The notes beneath the pieces are model-generated. The model was given only the letters and a program-made list of their open reading frames with translations, did no database searches and was not told where the DNA came from. Of a stretch of 64,000 nt of DNA, positions 34,383-41,209 are shown in pieces; the first letter of the stretch is position 1; each line of letters opens with the position of its first letter. A program made the position numbers and the translations under genes. The DNA is from Candidatus Omnitrophota bacterium (GTDB lineage Bacteria > CAIJMQ01): NCBI GenBank assembly GCA_018812925.1, contig JAHJCU010000004.1, forward strand, positions 248,001 to 312,000, read 5' to 3'.

Positions 34383-34589
34383 TTACTTATCCTTTTCATA
34401 CTTTTCCACAATCTTTACTAGAATTGAACATATGCAATAAATAGACATGCAGATAAGCCCCGTACAAATTGCCATTAATCCGTGTAACTTTGTTTGAGGA
34501 TTAACTAGAATAATCAATCCGCAAACAATAAGAACCGCACCAAAAACCCATGGACAACCAACATATACCAACTTTTCCAATTTTGTCAT
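34383..34589 (-). CDS. Small membrane protein
   Basis: A 68-residue protein with two hydrophobic helices (about 14-30 and 36-55) and a charged tail VEKYEKDK. It has GGGAAATGAG before the ATG (weak ribosome site AGGAGGGAAATGAG). No family is recognised. It lies between palindromes, 48 bp downstream of the serine hydrolase gene. Confidence 0.55.
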   Translation of the reverse strand: MTKLEKLVYVGCPWVFGAVLIVCGLIILVNPQTKLHGLMAICTGLICMSIYCICSILVKIVEKYEKDK

Positions 34590-34637
34590 CTCATTTCCCT
34601 CCTTTTAATTTTCAATTATACAAAAACCAAATCTGTT

Positions 34638-35855
34638 TCAACCCCCGCCTTTTCCATCTTTTTCCTTCTCTGAAAATAAAAGGCTTGGATTATAGTTCGC
34701 ATTACGCAGTGCTTCAACGAGTAACATATTGATTTCGCCGCCGGCTTTACTAGCTTCATCTCCGCCGATATTCATCATGACACAGGTTGCATAGTTCTGT
34801 TCAGGGACAATATGTACAATCGCATAACCACGAGATTGACTCTGCCCAGAATGCCAATAAACCGGACCTTTTGCCCAGTTTGTAGGCTGCACACGCCATC
34901 CTCCTGTTGTATAAAGCTTTCTTTTGCCCTTACCTATCTCAACCACTGTATAAAATTCCCTGAGCGTCTTTTGTGTGATTGGTAAACCTTCAGACTGCTT
35001 TGCTTGTGTTCCAAGCAGATGAAACGCGGCAAAGCGTCCAAGGTCAATTACAGAACAATGTATGCCTCCAACCGGACTTCGACAATAAACAGAGTCCCCC
35101 GTTGGTGATAGGGGTGTGATTTTACCGTTGCGGAGTTGGTGATACCATGGAGCATCGATTAAATCTGGCGGTGTTGCCATCGGACCAAAACCAGCAGTAT
35201 TCATCTTCAGCTTTTGGAATATAAGTTCATTGACAAAACTTTCCCACAATTTTCCAGTTAATCTCTCCTCCATACTTGCAACTATGATTCCACCACCGCT
35301 ATATATATAGGCACTACCCGGAATTGCTTCTTGTTTATCAGACAATGCCGCGGAAACATAAGCAACTCTCTGTTCCATAACGGTAGTTCCCCCTGCGTCT
35401 ATATCTGCCTCTTTCATTGTGGGCTGATACGGAAGTCCGCTCGTATGACTTAGAAGCTGCCTAACCGTAACGTAGTGATAAAGGCTTTGATGACCAGGAA
35501 ACATCTCAGGAAAAATCTGTCCTATTGTCGTATCCCAATCTAACTTATTTTGATCCTTCAAAATCGCGGTTAACGTTCCCGTTATCGGCTTTGTAATTGA
35601 ACCTAACTCAAATGCATCATTACGCGTTACTGGAATATCTTCGCCCCATTTGCGAAGTCCAACCGCTGAGGCAACAACAACACGGTCTCCAATAACAATA
35701 GCAGCTGCTACAGCAGGTAACTTTCTCTTAATCCGTATCTCTTCAAGTTTCTTACGCAACAATGTGGGGTCTCTAATTAAAATCTCCCCACTAAAACAGG
35801 AGACAGTTATAAAGAAAATAACAAGGCAGAACAAAGAAAAACAAATCCGTTTCAT
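34638..35855 (-). CDS. Serine hydrolase, class C beta-lactamase/PBP-like
   Basis: A 405-residue exported protein (signal about 1-22, possible lipid Cys20) of the beta-lactamase/D-Ala-D-Ala carboxypeptidase fold. The nucleophile motif is Ser86-I-T-Lys89 in FELGSITKP. HTSGLPYQP follows. The second motif is Tyr185-Ser-Gly instead of Tyr-x-Asn, and the third is HSGQSQSRGY. These substitutions fit esterases or peptidases as much as a lactamase, so antibiotic resistance should not be assumed. Confidence 0.85.
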   Translation of the reverse strand: MKRICFSLFCLVIFFITVSCFSGEILIRDPTLLRKKLEEIRIKRKLPAVAAAIVIGDRVVVASAVGLRKWGEDIPVTRNDAFELGSITKPITGTLTAILKDQNKLDWDTTIGQIFPEMFPGHQSLYHYVTVRQLLSHTSGLPYQPTMKEADIDAGGTTVMEQRVAYVSAALSDKQEAIPGSAYIYSGGGIIVASMEERLTGKLWESFVNELIFQKLKMNTAGFGPMATPPDLIDAPWYHQLRNGKITPLSPTGDSVYCRSPVGGIHCSVIDLGRFAAFHLLGTQAKQSEGLPITQKTLREFYTVVEIGKGKRKLYTTGGWRVQPTNWAKGPVYWHSGQSQSRGYAIVHIVPEQNYATCVMMNIGGDEASKAGGEINMLLVEALRNANYNPSLLFSEKEKDGKGGG

Positions 35856-35882
35856 TTTAAGACCCTGACTCTTTTTTGCAAC

Positions 35883-36323
35883 TTAAACTCCTATATCCTC
35901 GCTCCAAAGCTTTGGATTTTCGCTGATAAACTTTCGCATCATTGTTATGCATGTTTCATCCTGTAACACTTCCACATCTACACCTTTTGACTTGAGATAT
36001 TCTTCCTCTCCCATAAACGTCTTGTTCTCGCCGATAACAACCCGCTTGATACCATACAATATTATGGCGCCCGAACACATAGGGCACGGTGAAAGCGTAG
36101 TATATAAAACGCATTCTTTATACACTGATGCCGGCCGGCGCTTCGCGTTTTCCAGAGCATCCATCTCAGCGTGCAAAATAACGCTTCCTTTCTGCACGCG
36201 CCTGTTGTGCCCCCGGCCGATTATCTTTCCACTATAAACAATAACAGCGCCTATGGGTATGCCTCCCTCACTTAAACCTTTTTTAGCTTCTTCTATAGCC
36301 GCCTTCATAAATTCATTTATCAT
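35883..36323 (-). CDS. Yeast Fcy1-type cytosine deaminase
   Basis: A 146-residue zinc deaminase of the CDA fold. Zinc ligands are His51 (HAEMDALENA, with proton-shuttling Glu53), Cys80 and Cys83 (SPCPMCSGAI). Similarity to Saccharomyces Fcy1 runs the whole length, including EGGIPIGAVIV, GRGHNRRVQKGS, LYTTLSPC, ENKTF and the terminal W-x-EDIG. It probably converts cytosine to uracil for salvage. TadA and guanine deaminase are less likely because the C-terminal tail is Fcy1-like. Most bacteria use the unrelated CodA for this step. Confidence 0.8.
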   Translation of the reverse strand: MINEFMKAAIEEAKKGLSEGGIPIGAVIVYSGKIIGRGHNRRVQKGSVILHAEMDALENAKRRPASVYKECVLYTTLSPCPMCSGAIILYGIKRVVIGENKTFMGEEEYLKSKGVDVEVLQDETCITMMRKFISENPKLWSEDIGV

Positions 36324-36327
36324 AATT

Positions 36328-36480
36328 TTATTTTAACAAGACAATGCCGCTTACCACAGAAAATATTATTACTGCCCAATTATAAATGGTCCAAAAGGCA
36401 TCCTTGTTAATAATCATACCCGCAATCGTAGCAACCGCTAAAACCAACAGCAACCCGCCAATAATCTTATTCTTTTTCAT
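36328..36480 (-). CDS. 50-residue membrane protein
   Basis: ATG at 36478-36480 is preceded by GGAGG with five-base spacing. The product begins MKKNKIIGGLLLVLAVATIA and continues through a second helix (about 31-49) to a terminal Lys. It ends four bases before the deaminase ATG. It is preceded by one copy of the 19-bp motif at 36495. No family is recognised, but the ribosome site and hydrophobic profile support coding. Confidence 0.55.
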   Translation of the reverse strand: MKKNKIIGGLLLVLAVATIAGMIINKDAFWTIYNWAVIIFSVVSGIVLLK

Positions 36481-36494
36481 ATTAACCTCCATTC

Positions 36495-36513
36495 AAGATT
36501 TGGGACTGTTTTT
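36495..36513 (-). repeat. 19-bp motif, copy 1 of 4
   Basis: AAGATTTGGGACTGTTTTT on the plus strand (AAAAACAGTCCCAAATCTT in the gene direction), 15 bases before the 50-residue gene. Identical copies lie at 36914-36932, 38300-38318 and 39026-39044, each in front of the next minus-strand gene. Confidence 0.7.
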
Positions 36514-36543
36514 TCAATAATGTGTCATTGCAAGACCTGCTTC

Positions 36544-36876
36544 TTACCTCCCTCGTGAATTGTTGGACATATCTCTGTTGTTTATCTTAAGTATCGAAAA
36601 CTTGCTTTCTAAATACTTGTCAAACGGAACCCCACTAAGCACTGCTCCAATGATCCAGCCATATAGAGTACCTGTGAAACCATATTTCATGCCACCAAGA
36701 TACGCCAAGGGAATGCCCGCAAAACAACACCCTAAAAACAACAGTGGCCAGTAGAACCAGTGATGTTTGCCAATAAGCCCTGTATGGCAAAGTGGACACG
36801 GAAATCGTCCGAAAGGAGCCTTGACATACCGCTTCCATGTCAACAGAAAATCACCATTGCATTGTGGGCATTTCAT
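36544..36876 (-). CDS. Zinc-ribbon membrane protein
   Basis: A 110-residue protein with an N-terminal CPQC...CPLC zinc ribbon (residues 3-6 and 27-30), two hydrophobic helices (about 42-60 and 66-86) and a basic tail. No family is recognised. The 19-bp motif precedes it by 38 bases and AGAGGATTATTGT gives the ribosome site. It is part of the accessory row of small genes. Confidence 0.6.
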   Translation of the reverse strand: MKCPQCNGDFLLTWKRYVKAPFGRFPCPLCHTGLIGKHHWFYWPLLFLGCCFAGIPLAYLGGMKYGFTGTLYGWIIGAVLSGVPFDKYLESKFSILKINNRDMSNNSRGR

Positions 36877-36913
36877 ACAATAATCCTCTTTTCAATTACA
36901 CAAAATCCTTTTT

Positions 36914-36932
36914 AAGATTTGGGACTGTTTTT
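36914..36932 (-). repeat. 19-bp motif, copy 2 of 4
   Basis: An identical copy of the 36495 motif, located between the zinc-ribbon gene and the DUF4143 ATPase gene. Confidence 0.7.
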
Positions 36933-36963
36933 ATTTTAAAAGGCACCATCCCTTTTATTTTAT

Positions 36964-38211
36964 TTAAATAAAAAATAATGGCATAAATAAGACGTTCCTT
37001 TTTTTGTCAAAAGCAAAATAATTTTCGGAAAGAACAACCATTTTATTCGGCGAATACTTTTCTTTAAAACTAAGTAAAGCTCTGCCGGTTTTATTGGAAT
37101 GTAAAGTCGATTTTACCTCTACAGCAGTAATTTGCCCGCGTCTTTCCAATATAAAATCAATTTCCGCATTGGATTTTGTCCGCCAGTAATTAATATTATC
37201 TTCTTCTTTTAATAATTGGCTCGCTACAAAATTCTCATTTAACTTACCTCTGTCAGTCCTTTGAACTAACTCCTGAAAATTATCTATCGCAACGTTTCGA
37301 AATCCGTTGTCACAAAAATAGACCTTAGGCGATTTGGCAATTTCAACCCTTTTATTTCTATAAAAAGGCATAACTTTTTTTATCAGAAAGGTCTTTTCCA
37401 AAATATTAATATGTTCCAATAGCTTTTTATAATTAAGAGAAGTAATCTGACTTAATTCATTATATACAACCAAAGAACCAGTCTGCAGAGCCAACGCTTT
37501 TATAAGCTTCTGCAATTCCAATTCTGTGCTTAATTGGAGTATATCTCTTATTTCCCTTAACAGATATATATTGTAGATATTTTTCAATACGGTGATTTTT
37601 TCTTCTTTGCCATCGGCAATCGCAACTCTGGGATAACCGCCATATATCACATATTCATAATAATATTTGCTTATTTCCTGTATTACTGCATCGGATACTA
37701 GAGGAGGTGTTTTTCTCTTATCCGCAAAATAATTATCTATTTTTTCTTTAACTTCCAAATAGAGATTTTCATAAAGCGCGGGGTTTCTAAAACTTAAAAA
37801 TTCCTTAAAACTAAAAGGATAGAGTTGGAATGTAAAAATTCTGCCTACAAGATATTTAAGCGCTTGATTAGTTAAATCCAAAACAGAAGAACCGGAAATA
37901 ATAATTTTTGTCTTATGAGTATCGTAAAGATATTTTAATTTCTGTCCGCCTTCTTTTGCATATTGGAATTCATCTATAAACAGATATTCGGCACCTTTTA
38001 CATGCAGGTTATAAAATGTCTTAATATCATCATTAAACAAATTAAGAGTATCTCTGTCTTCAAAATCAATATATTTTGCTTTCTTAAGCGGTTTTGCTAT
38101 TTGCTTTAAAAGCGTGGTTTTGCCCGATTGACGAGGACCAATAACCGCAAGAATTTCGGGTTTATTCAAATACGACTTGATTTTGTCCTCTAATTCCCTT
38201 TTGATATACAT
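36964..38211 (-). CDS. AAA ATPase with DUF4143 domain
   Basis: A 415-residue protein of the AAA_14-DUF4143 group: Walker A GPRQSGKTT (25-33), Walker B YLFIDEFQY, sensor IIISGSS, then an arginine-finger-like stretch. The C-terminal DUF4143 region contains an EIDFILERRGQITAVEVKST nuclease-like strand pair (about 353-372). These proteins are common in accessory regions and often behave like selfish or defence-linked genes; their activity is unsettled. It has a good promoter framed by an inverted repeat. Confidence 0.87.
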   Translation of the reverse strand: MYIKRELEDKIKSYLNKPEILAVIGPRQSGKTTLLKQIAKPLKKAKYIDFEDRDTLNLFNDDIKTFYNLHVKGAEYLFIDEFQYAKEGGQKLKYLYDTHKTKIIISGSSVLDLTNQALKYLVGRIFTFQLYPFSFKEFLSFRNPALYENLYLEVKEKIDNYFADKRKTPPLVSDAVIQEISKYYYEYVIYGGYPRVAIADGKEEKITVLKNIYNIYLLREIRDILQLSTELELQKLIKALALQTGSLVVYNELSQITSLNYKKLLEHINILEKTFLIKKVMPFYRNKRVEIAKSPKVYFCDNGFRNVAIDNFQELVQRTDRGKLNENFVASQLLKEEDNINYWRTKSNAEIDFILERRGQITAVEVKSTLHSNKTGRALLSFKEKYSPNKMVVLSENYFAFDKKRNVLFMPLFFI

Positions 38212-38220
38212 AATTTTACC

Positions 38221-38272
38221 CCTGCTATTCTTTACTTTTGTTAAATTATAGCAGGTTTATTTTTAATGTCAA
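38221..38272 (-). promoter_or_regulatory. Promoter of the DUF4143 gene with an overlapping inverted repeat
   Basis: On the minus strand TTGACA (38267-38272), a 16-bp spacer and TATAAT (38245-38250). CCTGCTAT (38221-38228) and ATAGCAGG (38247-38254) are perfect inverted repeats that overlap the -10 box and lie in the leader, as an operator for self-repression might. Confidence 0.65.
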
Positions 38273-38299
38273 GGGATGAATTTCAAAAGATGAAGAGTT

Positions 38300-38440
38300 A
38301 AGATTTGGGACTGTTTTTCGAAGTCCCCCTATTGGGGGACGAAGCCCCCATCGCCAGTTTTGCGAGCGGAGCGAGTGAAACTATGCACTGTCCCCACTGC
38401 TAGTTTTGCGGAAGCAAAACTGTGGGGAGGGGTATACCCC
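38300..38440. repeat. Composite palindromic repeat with the 19-bp motif, copy 3
   Basis: The 19-bp motif (38300-38318) is followed by TCCCCCTATTGGGGGA, GCCCCCATCGCCAGTTTTGC with GAGTGAAACTATGC, and a last hairpin CCCCACTGCTAGTTTTGC with GCAAAACTGTGGGG. It fills most of the 232-bp gap between the two flanking genes. Confidence 0.7.
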
Positions 38441-38443
38441 TTT

Positions 38444-38986
38444 TTATTTCTTATCAACAGATTTATAATAAGCATTGGTGATTTTAATTTCGTAATGGTC
38501 AAATTTGGGAATTGGCGCTTTATCACAGCCACTACAATCTACTACAAAATTCTCTTCCTCGCCAGGACGAAGGGTCCCTCTAATATATTCAGAACATTCG
38601 TATACAAATTTCCCTTCTTTATCGAATAGTTCAACTTCAATATTAATTGAACCCCATGCATCGCTACCCGTATTAGCAACAACTCCAACCACATTGAAGC
38701 TGTCTTCTGTTGGGAACCATTCGTGATGAGATTTGATTATCAGTCCTGAATCCTGACTAAAGTCTCTATACGTATAATCAAAACTTTTCTCAACCTTCTT
38801 CCCTATAAAATATATAGCTGTAAACATAATTGCAATGAATAAAAAACCATAAATGAAACCGGAGAGAGGATGATGTATAAAAACTGAAAACTTTGTCTGC
38901 CAATGATGGCAATGCGGACACCTTTTGGCACGACTATCAATCTGCTGATAACAAGACTTGCACTCCTTCATTTGTTTTTCATCCAT
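38444..38986 (-). CDS. Zinc-ribbon, single-TM protein with FxLYD-like domain
   Basis: A 180-residue protein. An N-terminal zinc ribbon (CKSCYQQ, CPHC) is followed by one membrane helix (about 43-64) and an outside beta-sandwich of the FxLYD type (FNVVGVVANTGSDAWGSINIEVELFDKEGKFV). The Cys pair in VDCSGCDK may be a disulfide. AAGGAGGGG lies five bases before ATG. It probably sits in the membrane with its domain outside. The role is unknown. Confidence 0.65.
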   Translation of the reverse strand: MDEKQMKECKSCYQQIDSRAKRCPHCHHWQTKFSVFIHHPLSGFIYGFLFIAIMFTAIYFIGKKVEKSFDYTYRDFSQDSGLIIKSHHEWFPTEDSFNVVGVVANTGSDAWGSINIEVELFDKEGKFVYECSEYIRGTLRPGEEENFVVDCSGCDKAPIPKFDHYEIKITNAYYKSVDKK

Positions 38987-39025
38987 TTTCCCCTCCTTTT
39001 AATTTTTAAGAATATAGCATAGATT

Positions 39026-39146
39026 AAGATTTGGGACTGTTTTTCGAAGTCCCCCTATTTGGGGGACGAAGCCCCCATCGCTAGTTTTACGAGCGGAGCG
39101 AGTGAAACTATGGGGGTACTCTTCTGTCATTGCAAAACCTGACCAT
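39026..39146. repeat. Composite palindromic repeat with the 19-bp motif, copy 4
   Basis: The 19-bp motif (39026-39044) is followed by TCCCCCTATTTGGGGGA, then GCCCCCATCGCTAGTTTTAC with GAGTGAAACTATGGGGG, and ends in TGTCATTGCAAAACCTG. Except for the last part it matches the 38300 copy almost base for base. Confidence 0.7.
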
Positions 39147-39168
39147 ATTTATTCGGTATTTCTTCATT

Positions 39169-40683
39169 CTAAAATTCGAATTGTTTTCCTTTTACTGCCG
39201 GAGCCCTTTTTAATACTTCTATTGAGTGTGAAGTAGGAATATTTAGTCTTGCGCCATTTAGCACTTCTTCAATTGTAACAATATTTACAACAGGATATTT
39301 TGTCCCAGTTAAGTTATAAGCATAAGAACCTGCACTTTTAGATTCTGCAACCATAGGTTTTGTTGGAGATTCTAATGTTAAAAATATACCCATAACTGCA
39401 TCTTCCCTTCTCATGGCGCCTTCTAAATCTCTTATATCTCCCGATTTTATTTGTTCACCCGATTTAACCGAGAAAAGTATTTTTTTATAAACATCCTTAT
39501 CTTTTAATCTATCATCTAAAATAAAAGCAGTCCCATCTATACCCTTATCTGCCCCCTTCTTTTCGTTAATTATTGCTCTATTGTTTGTATAAGTTAATAC
39601 AGCCCATTTTTCAAATTCTTTTCTTAATCTGTCATCTTTTTTGTTTGCTAAAGCCCTTGCTGATTCTATGTCTTTAGGTATCCCATCTAAATGAATTTTA
39701 TTCAAAACATCTTTACCAAAACTATCTTCAAGCCGTCTTAAAATAACACTGATACTTTGATAGGTAATATCAATTCCAACCCATCTTCTCTTTAATTTTT
39801 CTGCGACTGCAATAGAAGTTCCACATCCACAATAAGCATCTAAAATTATATTCCCTTCATTGCTACTTGCTTTGATTATTTGTTCTAATAACTTTTCTGG
39901 CTTCTGTGTCGGATAACCTTGTCGTTCATTTCCAATTGGCGATATTTGAGGAATTATCCATACATCATTCATTTTTGTCCCATCTTCATTAAAATAAACT
40001 TTGTATGGCGTTATATTCTTACCCTTTTTCCAGTAAAATTTCTTTCCATCTTCATCGTGTTCCCACGGATGGTTTTTAAGATTTGTTTCCTGATATGGTT
40101 GAAAAAGTGTATTAAATATAAAATCGTTTGTTTTTGAATATCTGAAAATAATGTCGTGCATTGTTTGAAAATCCCTACTCACGCCAGTATATCTTCTATA
40201 ATGCCAAATGAGTTCATTTCTAAAATCTCCCCCTTTAGGGCAAAATATTGCATCCAAAATTAACTTTAAATAATGACTTGCAGTAGGGTCGCAATGAAGA
40301 TAAAAACTTCCTGTTGGTTTTAAAACTCTCTGAATTTCTGCAATTCGCAAAGTCATACTAACTAAATAAGCTAATAAACTTCCCTTACCTAAGACTTTTG
40401 ACAATCCCAATATTAAGTCAATGCTTTGTACAGTAAAAACTCCATTGTAATTTTCTGTTATTTGTTTAAGACCTTCATTCGCTTTATCGTCCCATTCCCA
40501 AGTATCAATAAATGCCTGTGCCTGTGCTTTGTCTTCCTCGCCCTTATTAAGATAAATTTGATTGTAAGTTCTTTTTGAATTAAAGGGAGGGTCAATGTAG
40601 CATAGGTCAATACTATTATCTTTAATCTTTTTCCTGAGTATTTCTAAATTATCGCCATAATAAAGTTTATTTTTGAATTCCAT
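39169..40683 (-). CDS. Beta-class DNA adenine methyltransferase fused to a nuclease-like domain
   Basis: A 504-residue protein. Motif IV DPPF (31-34) comes before the AdoMet motif DAYCGCGTSIAVAEKLKRRWVG (about 268-289, quoted in part), the beta-class order of N6-adenine or N4-cytosine enzymes such as type III Mod. From about 350 a second domain carries KGADKGIDG and FSVKSG, which resembles the Asp...x-V-Lys core of Mrr/PD-(D/E)xK nucleases. One polypeptide may thus modify and cut. The nuclease assignment is inferred. No separate restriction subunit is adjacent. Confidence 0.82.
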   Translation of the reverse strand: MEFKNKLYYGDNLEILRKKIKDNSIDLCYIDPPFNSKRTYNQIYLNKGEEDKAQAQAFIDTWEWDDKANEGLKQITENYNGVFTVQSIDLILGLSKVLGKGSLLAYLVSMTLRIAEIQRVLKPTGSFYLHCDPTASHYLKLILDAIFCPKGGDFRNELIWHYRRYTGVSRDFQTMHDIIFRYSKTNDFIFNTLFQPYQETNLKNHPWEHDEDGKKFYWKKGKNITPYKVYFNEDGTKMNDVWIIPQISPIGNERQGYPTQKPEKLLEQIIKASSNEGNIILDAYCGCGTSIAVAEKLKRRWVGIDITYQSISVILRRLEDSFGKDVLNKIHLDGIPKDIESARALANKKDDRLRKEFEKWAVLTYTNNRAIINEKKGADKGIDGTAFILDDRLKDKDVYKKILFSVKSGEQIKSGDIRDLEGAMRREDAVMGIFLTLESPTKPMVAESKSAGSYAYNLTGTKYPVVNIVTIEEVLNGARLNIPTSHSIEVLKRAPAVKGKQFEF

Positions 40684-40726
40684 TAATCCCTCCTTTTCTG
40701 TCCTTTAATTTTATTCATTAAATATA

Positions 40727-40873
40727 GTGAAAGGCTTAAGTAGCAGGTCACAACCATTGTCGGTTATAATTGTCTACACCTTGTTGTATTTCGCCTATTA
40801 AAATTTCCCTTGGAATCTAAAAATACACCAAAGCAGGGGATAGCGCCTGCTATTCCTTTGCCAAGCCTTTCAC
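40727..40873. repeat. 147-bp element with perfect 11-bp terminal inverted repeats
   Basis: It starts GTGAAAGGCTT and ends AAGCCTTTCAC. A second inverted pair lies inside (TAGCAGG near 40740, CCTGCTA near 40847), and a hairpin AGCAGG/CCTGCT occupies 40834-40852. No target duplication is evident. It could be a MITE or a folded RNA in the methyltransferase leader. It lies 44 bases before that gene, in the 526-bp gap. Confidence 0.55.
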
Positions 40874-40913
40874 AAAACACAACCCTTCTAGATCCCTTTA
40901 ACAAGATTATCCA

Positions 40914-40953
40914 AAGACCCTGAGGAACAATCTCAGGGTTTTCTCTGGGTCTT
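40914..40953. terminator. Terminator/attenuator-like hairpin
   Basis: ACCCTGAG (40917-40924) pairs with CTCAGGGT (40932-40939), followed on the plus strand by TTTTCT. AAGACCC (40914-40920) could pair instead with GGGTCTT (40947-40953). The alternative stems next to a small leader frame look like an attenuator on the minus strand. Confidence 0.5.
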
Positions 40954-40955
40954 AA

Positions 40956-41006
40956 TTATGGGAAGGCATGGGTATGCTTCGTTAAAAAAGCACTTATGTG
41001 CTTCAT
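40956..41006 (-). CDS. Possible 16-residue leader peptide
   Basis: ATG at 41004-41006 follows a perfect AAAGGAGG with six-base spacing. The product is MKHISAFLTKHTHAFP, rich in His. The coding sequence itself includes the hairpin AAGCAC/GTGCTT followed by four Ts. It lies upstream of the attenuator-like stem and the methyltransferase gene. It could be a regulatory leader or a remnant. Confidence 0.4.
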   Translation of the reverse strand: MKHISAFLTKHTHAFP

Positions 41007-41063
41007 AGCATACCTCCTTTCGGATTGTATCGTTATTAAAACTACTCTTTCAGAGAACGTATG

Positions 41064-41102
41064 TGTATAATATAATCTCTTAAACAATAATAATCAACAA
41101 AG
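41064..41102 (+). repeat. 39-bp direct repeat with -10 box, left copy
   Basis: It begins TGTATAATATAATCTC and ends AATAATCAACAAAG. The right copy at 44110-44148 differs at three positions. Both contain TATAAT. The left copy precedes the solute-binding protein gene, the right copy precedes cmk. Confidence 0.75.
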
Positions 41103-41209
41103 ATGTTATTGCGAGGTCCGATGACTTTGAAAAGAGCGAGCACCGGACTTCTTCTAACAGTATCTTAAATGCGAAATTTTTACTATAATCGCTGATAGGT
41201 CTCATAAAA

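Noticed and set aside
36481-39168. Integron attC array
   Set aside because: The one-gene-one-repeat layout fits, but the repeats lack the RYYYAAC/GTTRRRY ends, and no integrase is present in the window.
40727-40873. Retron msr-msd RNA
   Set aside because: The inverted ends look like a1/a2, but no reverse transcriptase gene is near; a methyltransferase follows.
41103-41168. 21-codon frame before the binding protein as its detached signal peptide
   Set aside because: The frame ends in a stop, is out of register with the binding protein, and consists of a dispersed hairpin repeat (GAGGTCCG/CGGACTTC).
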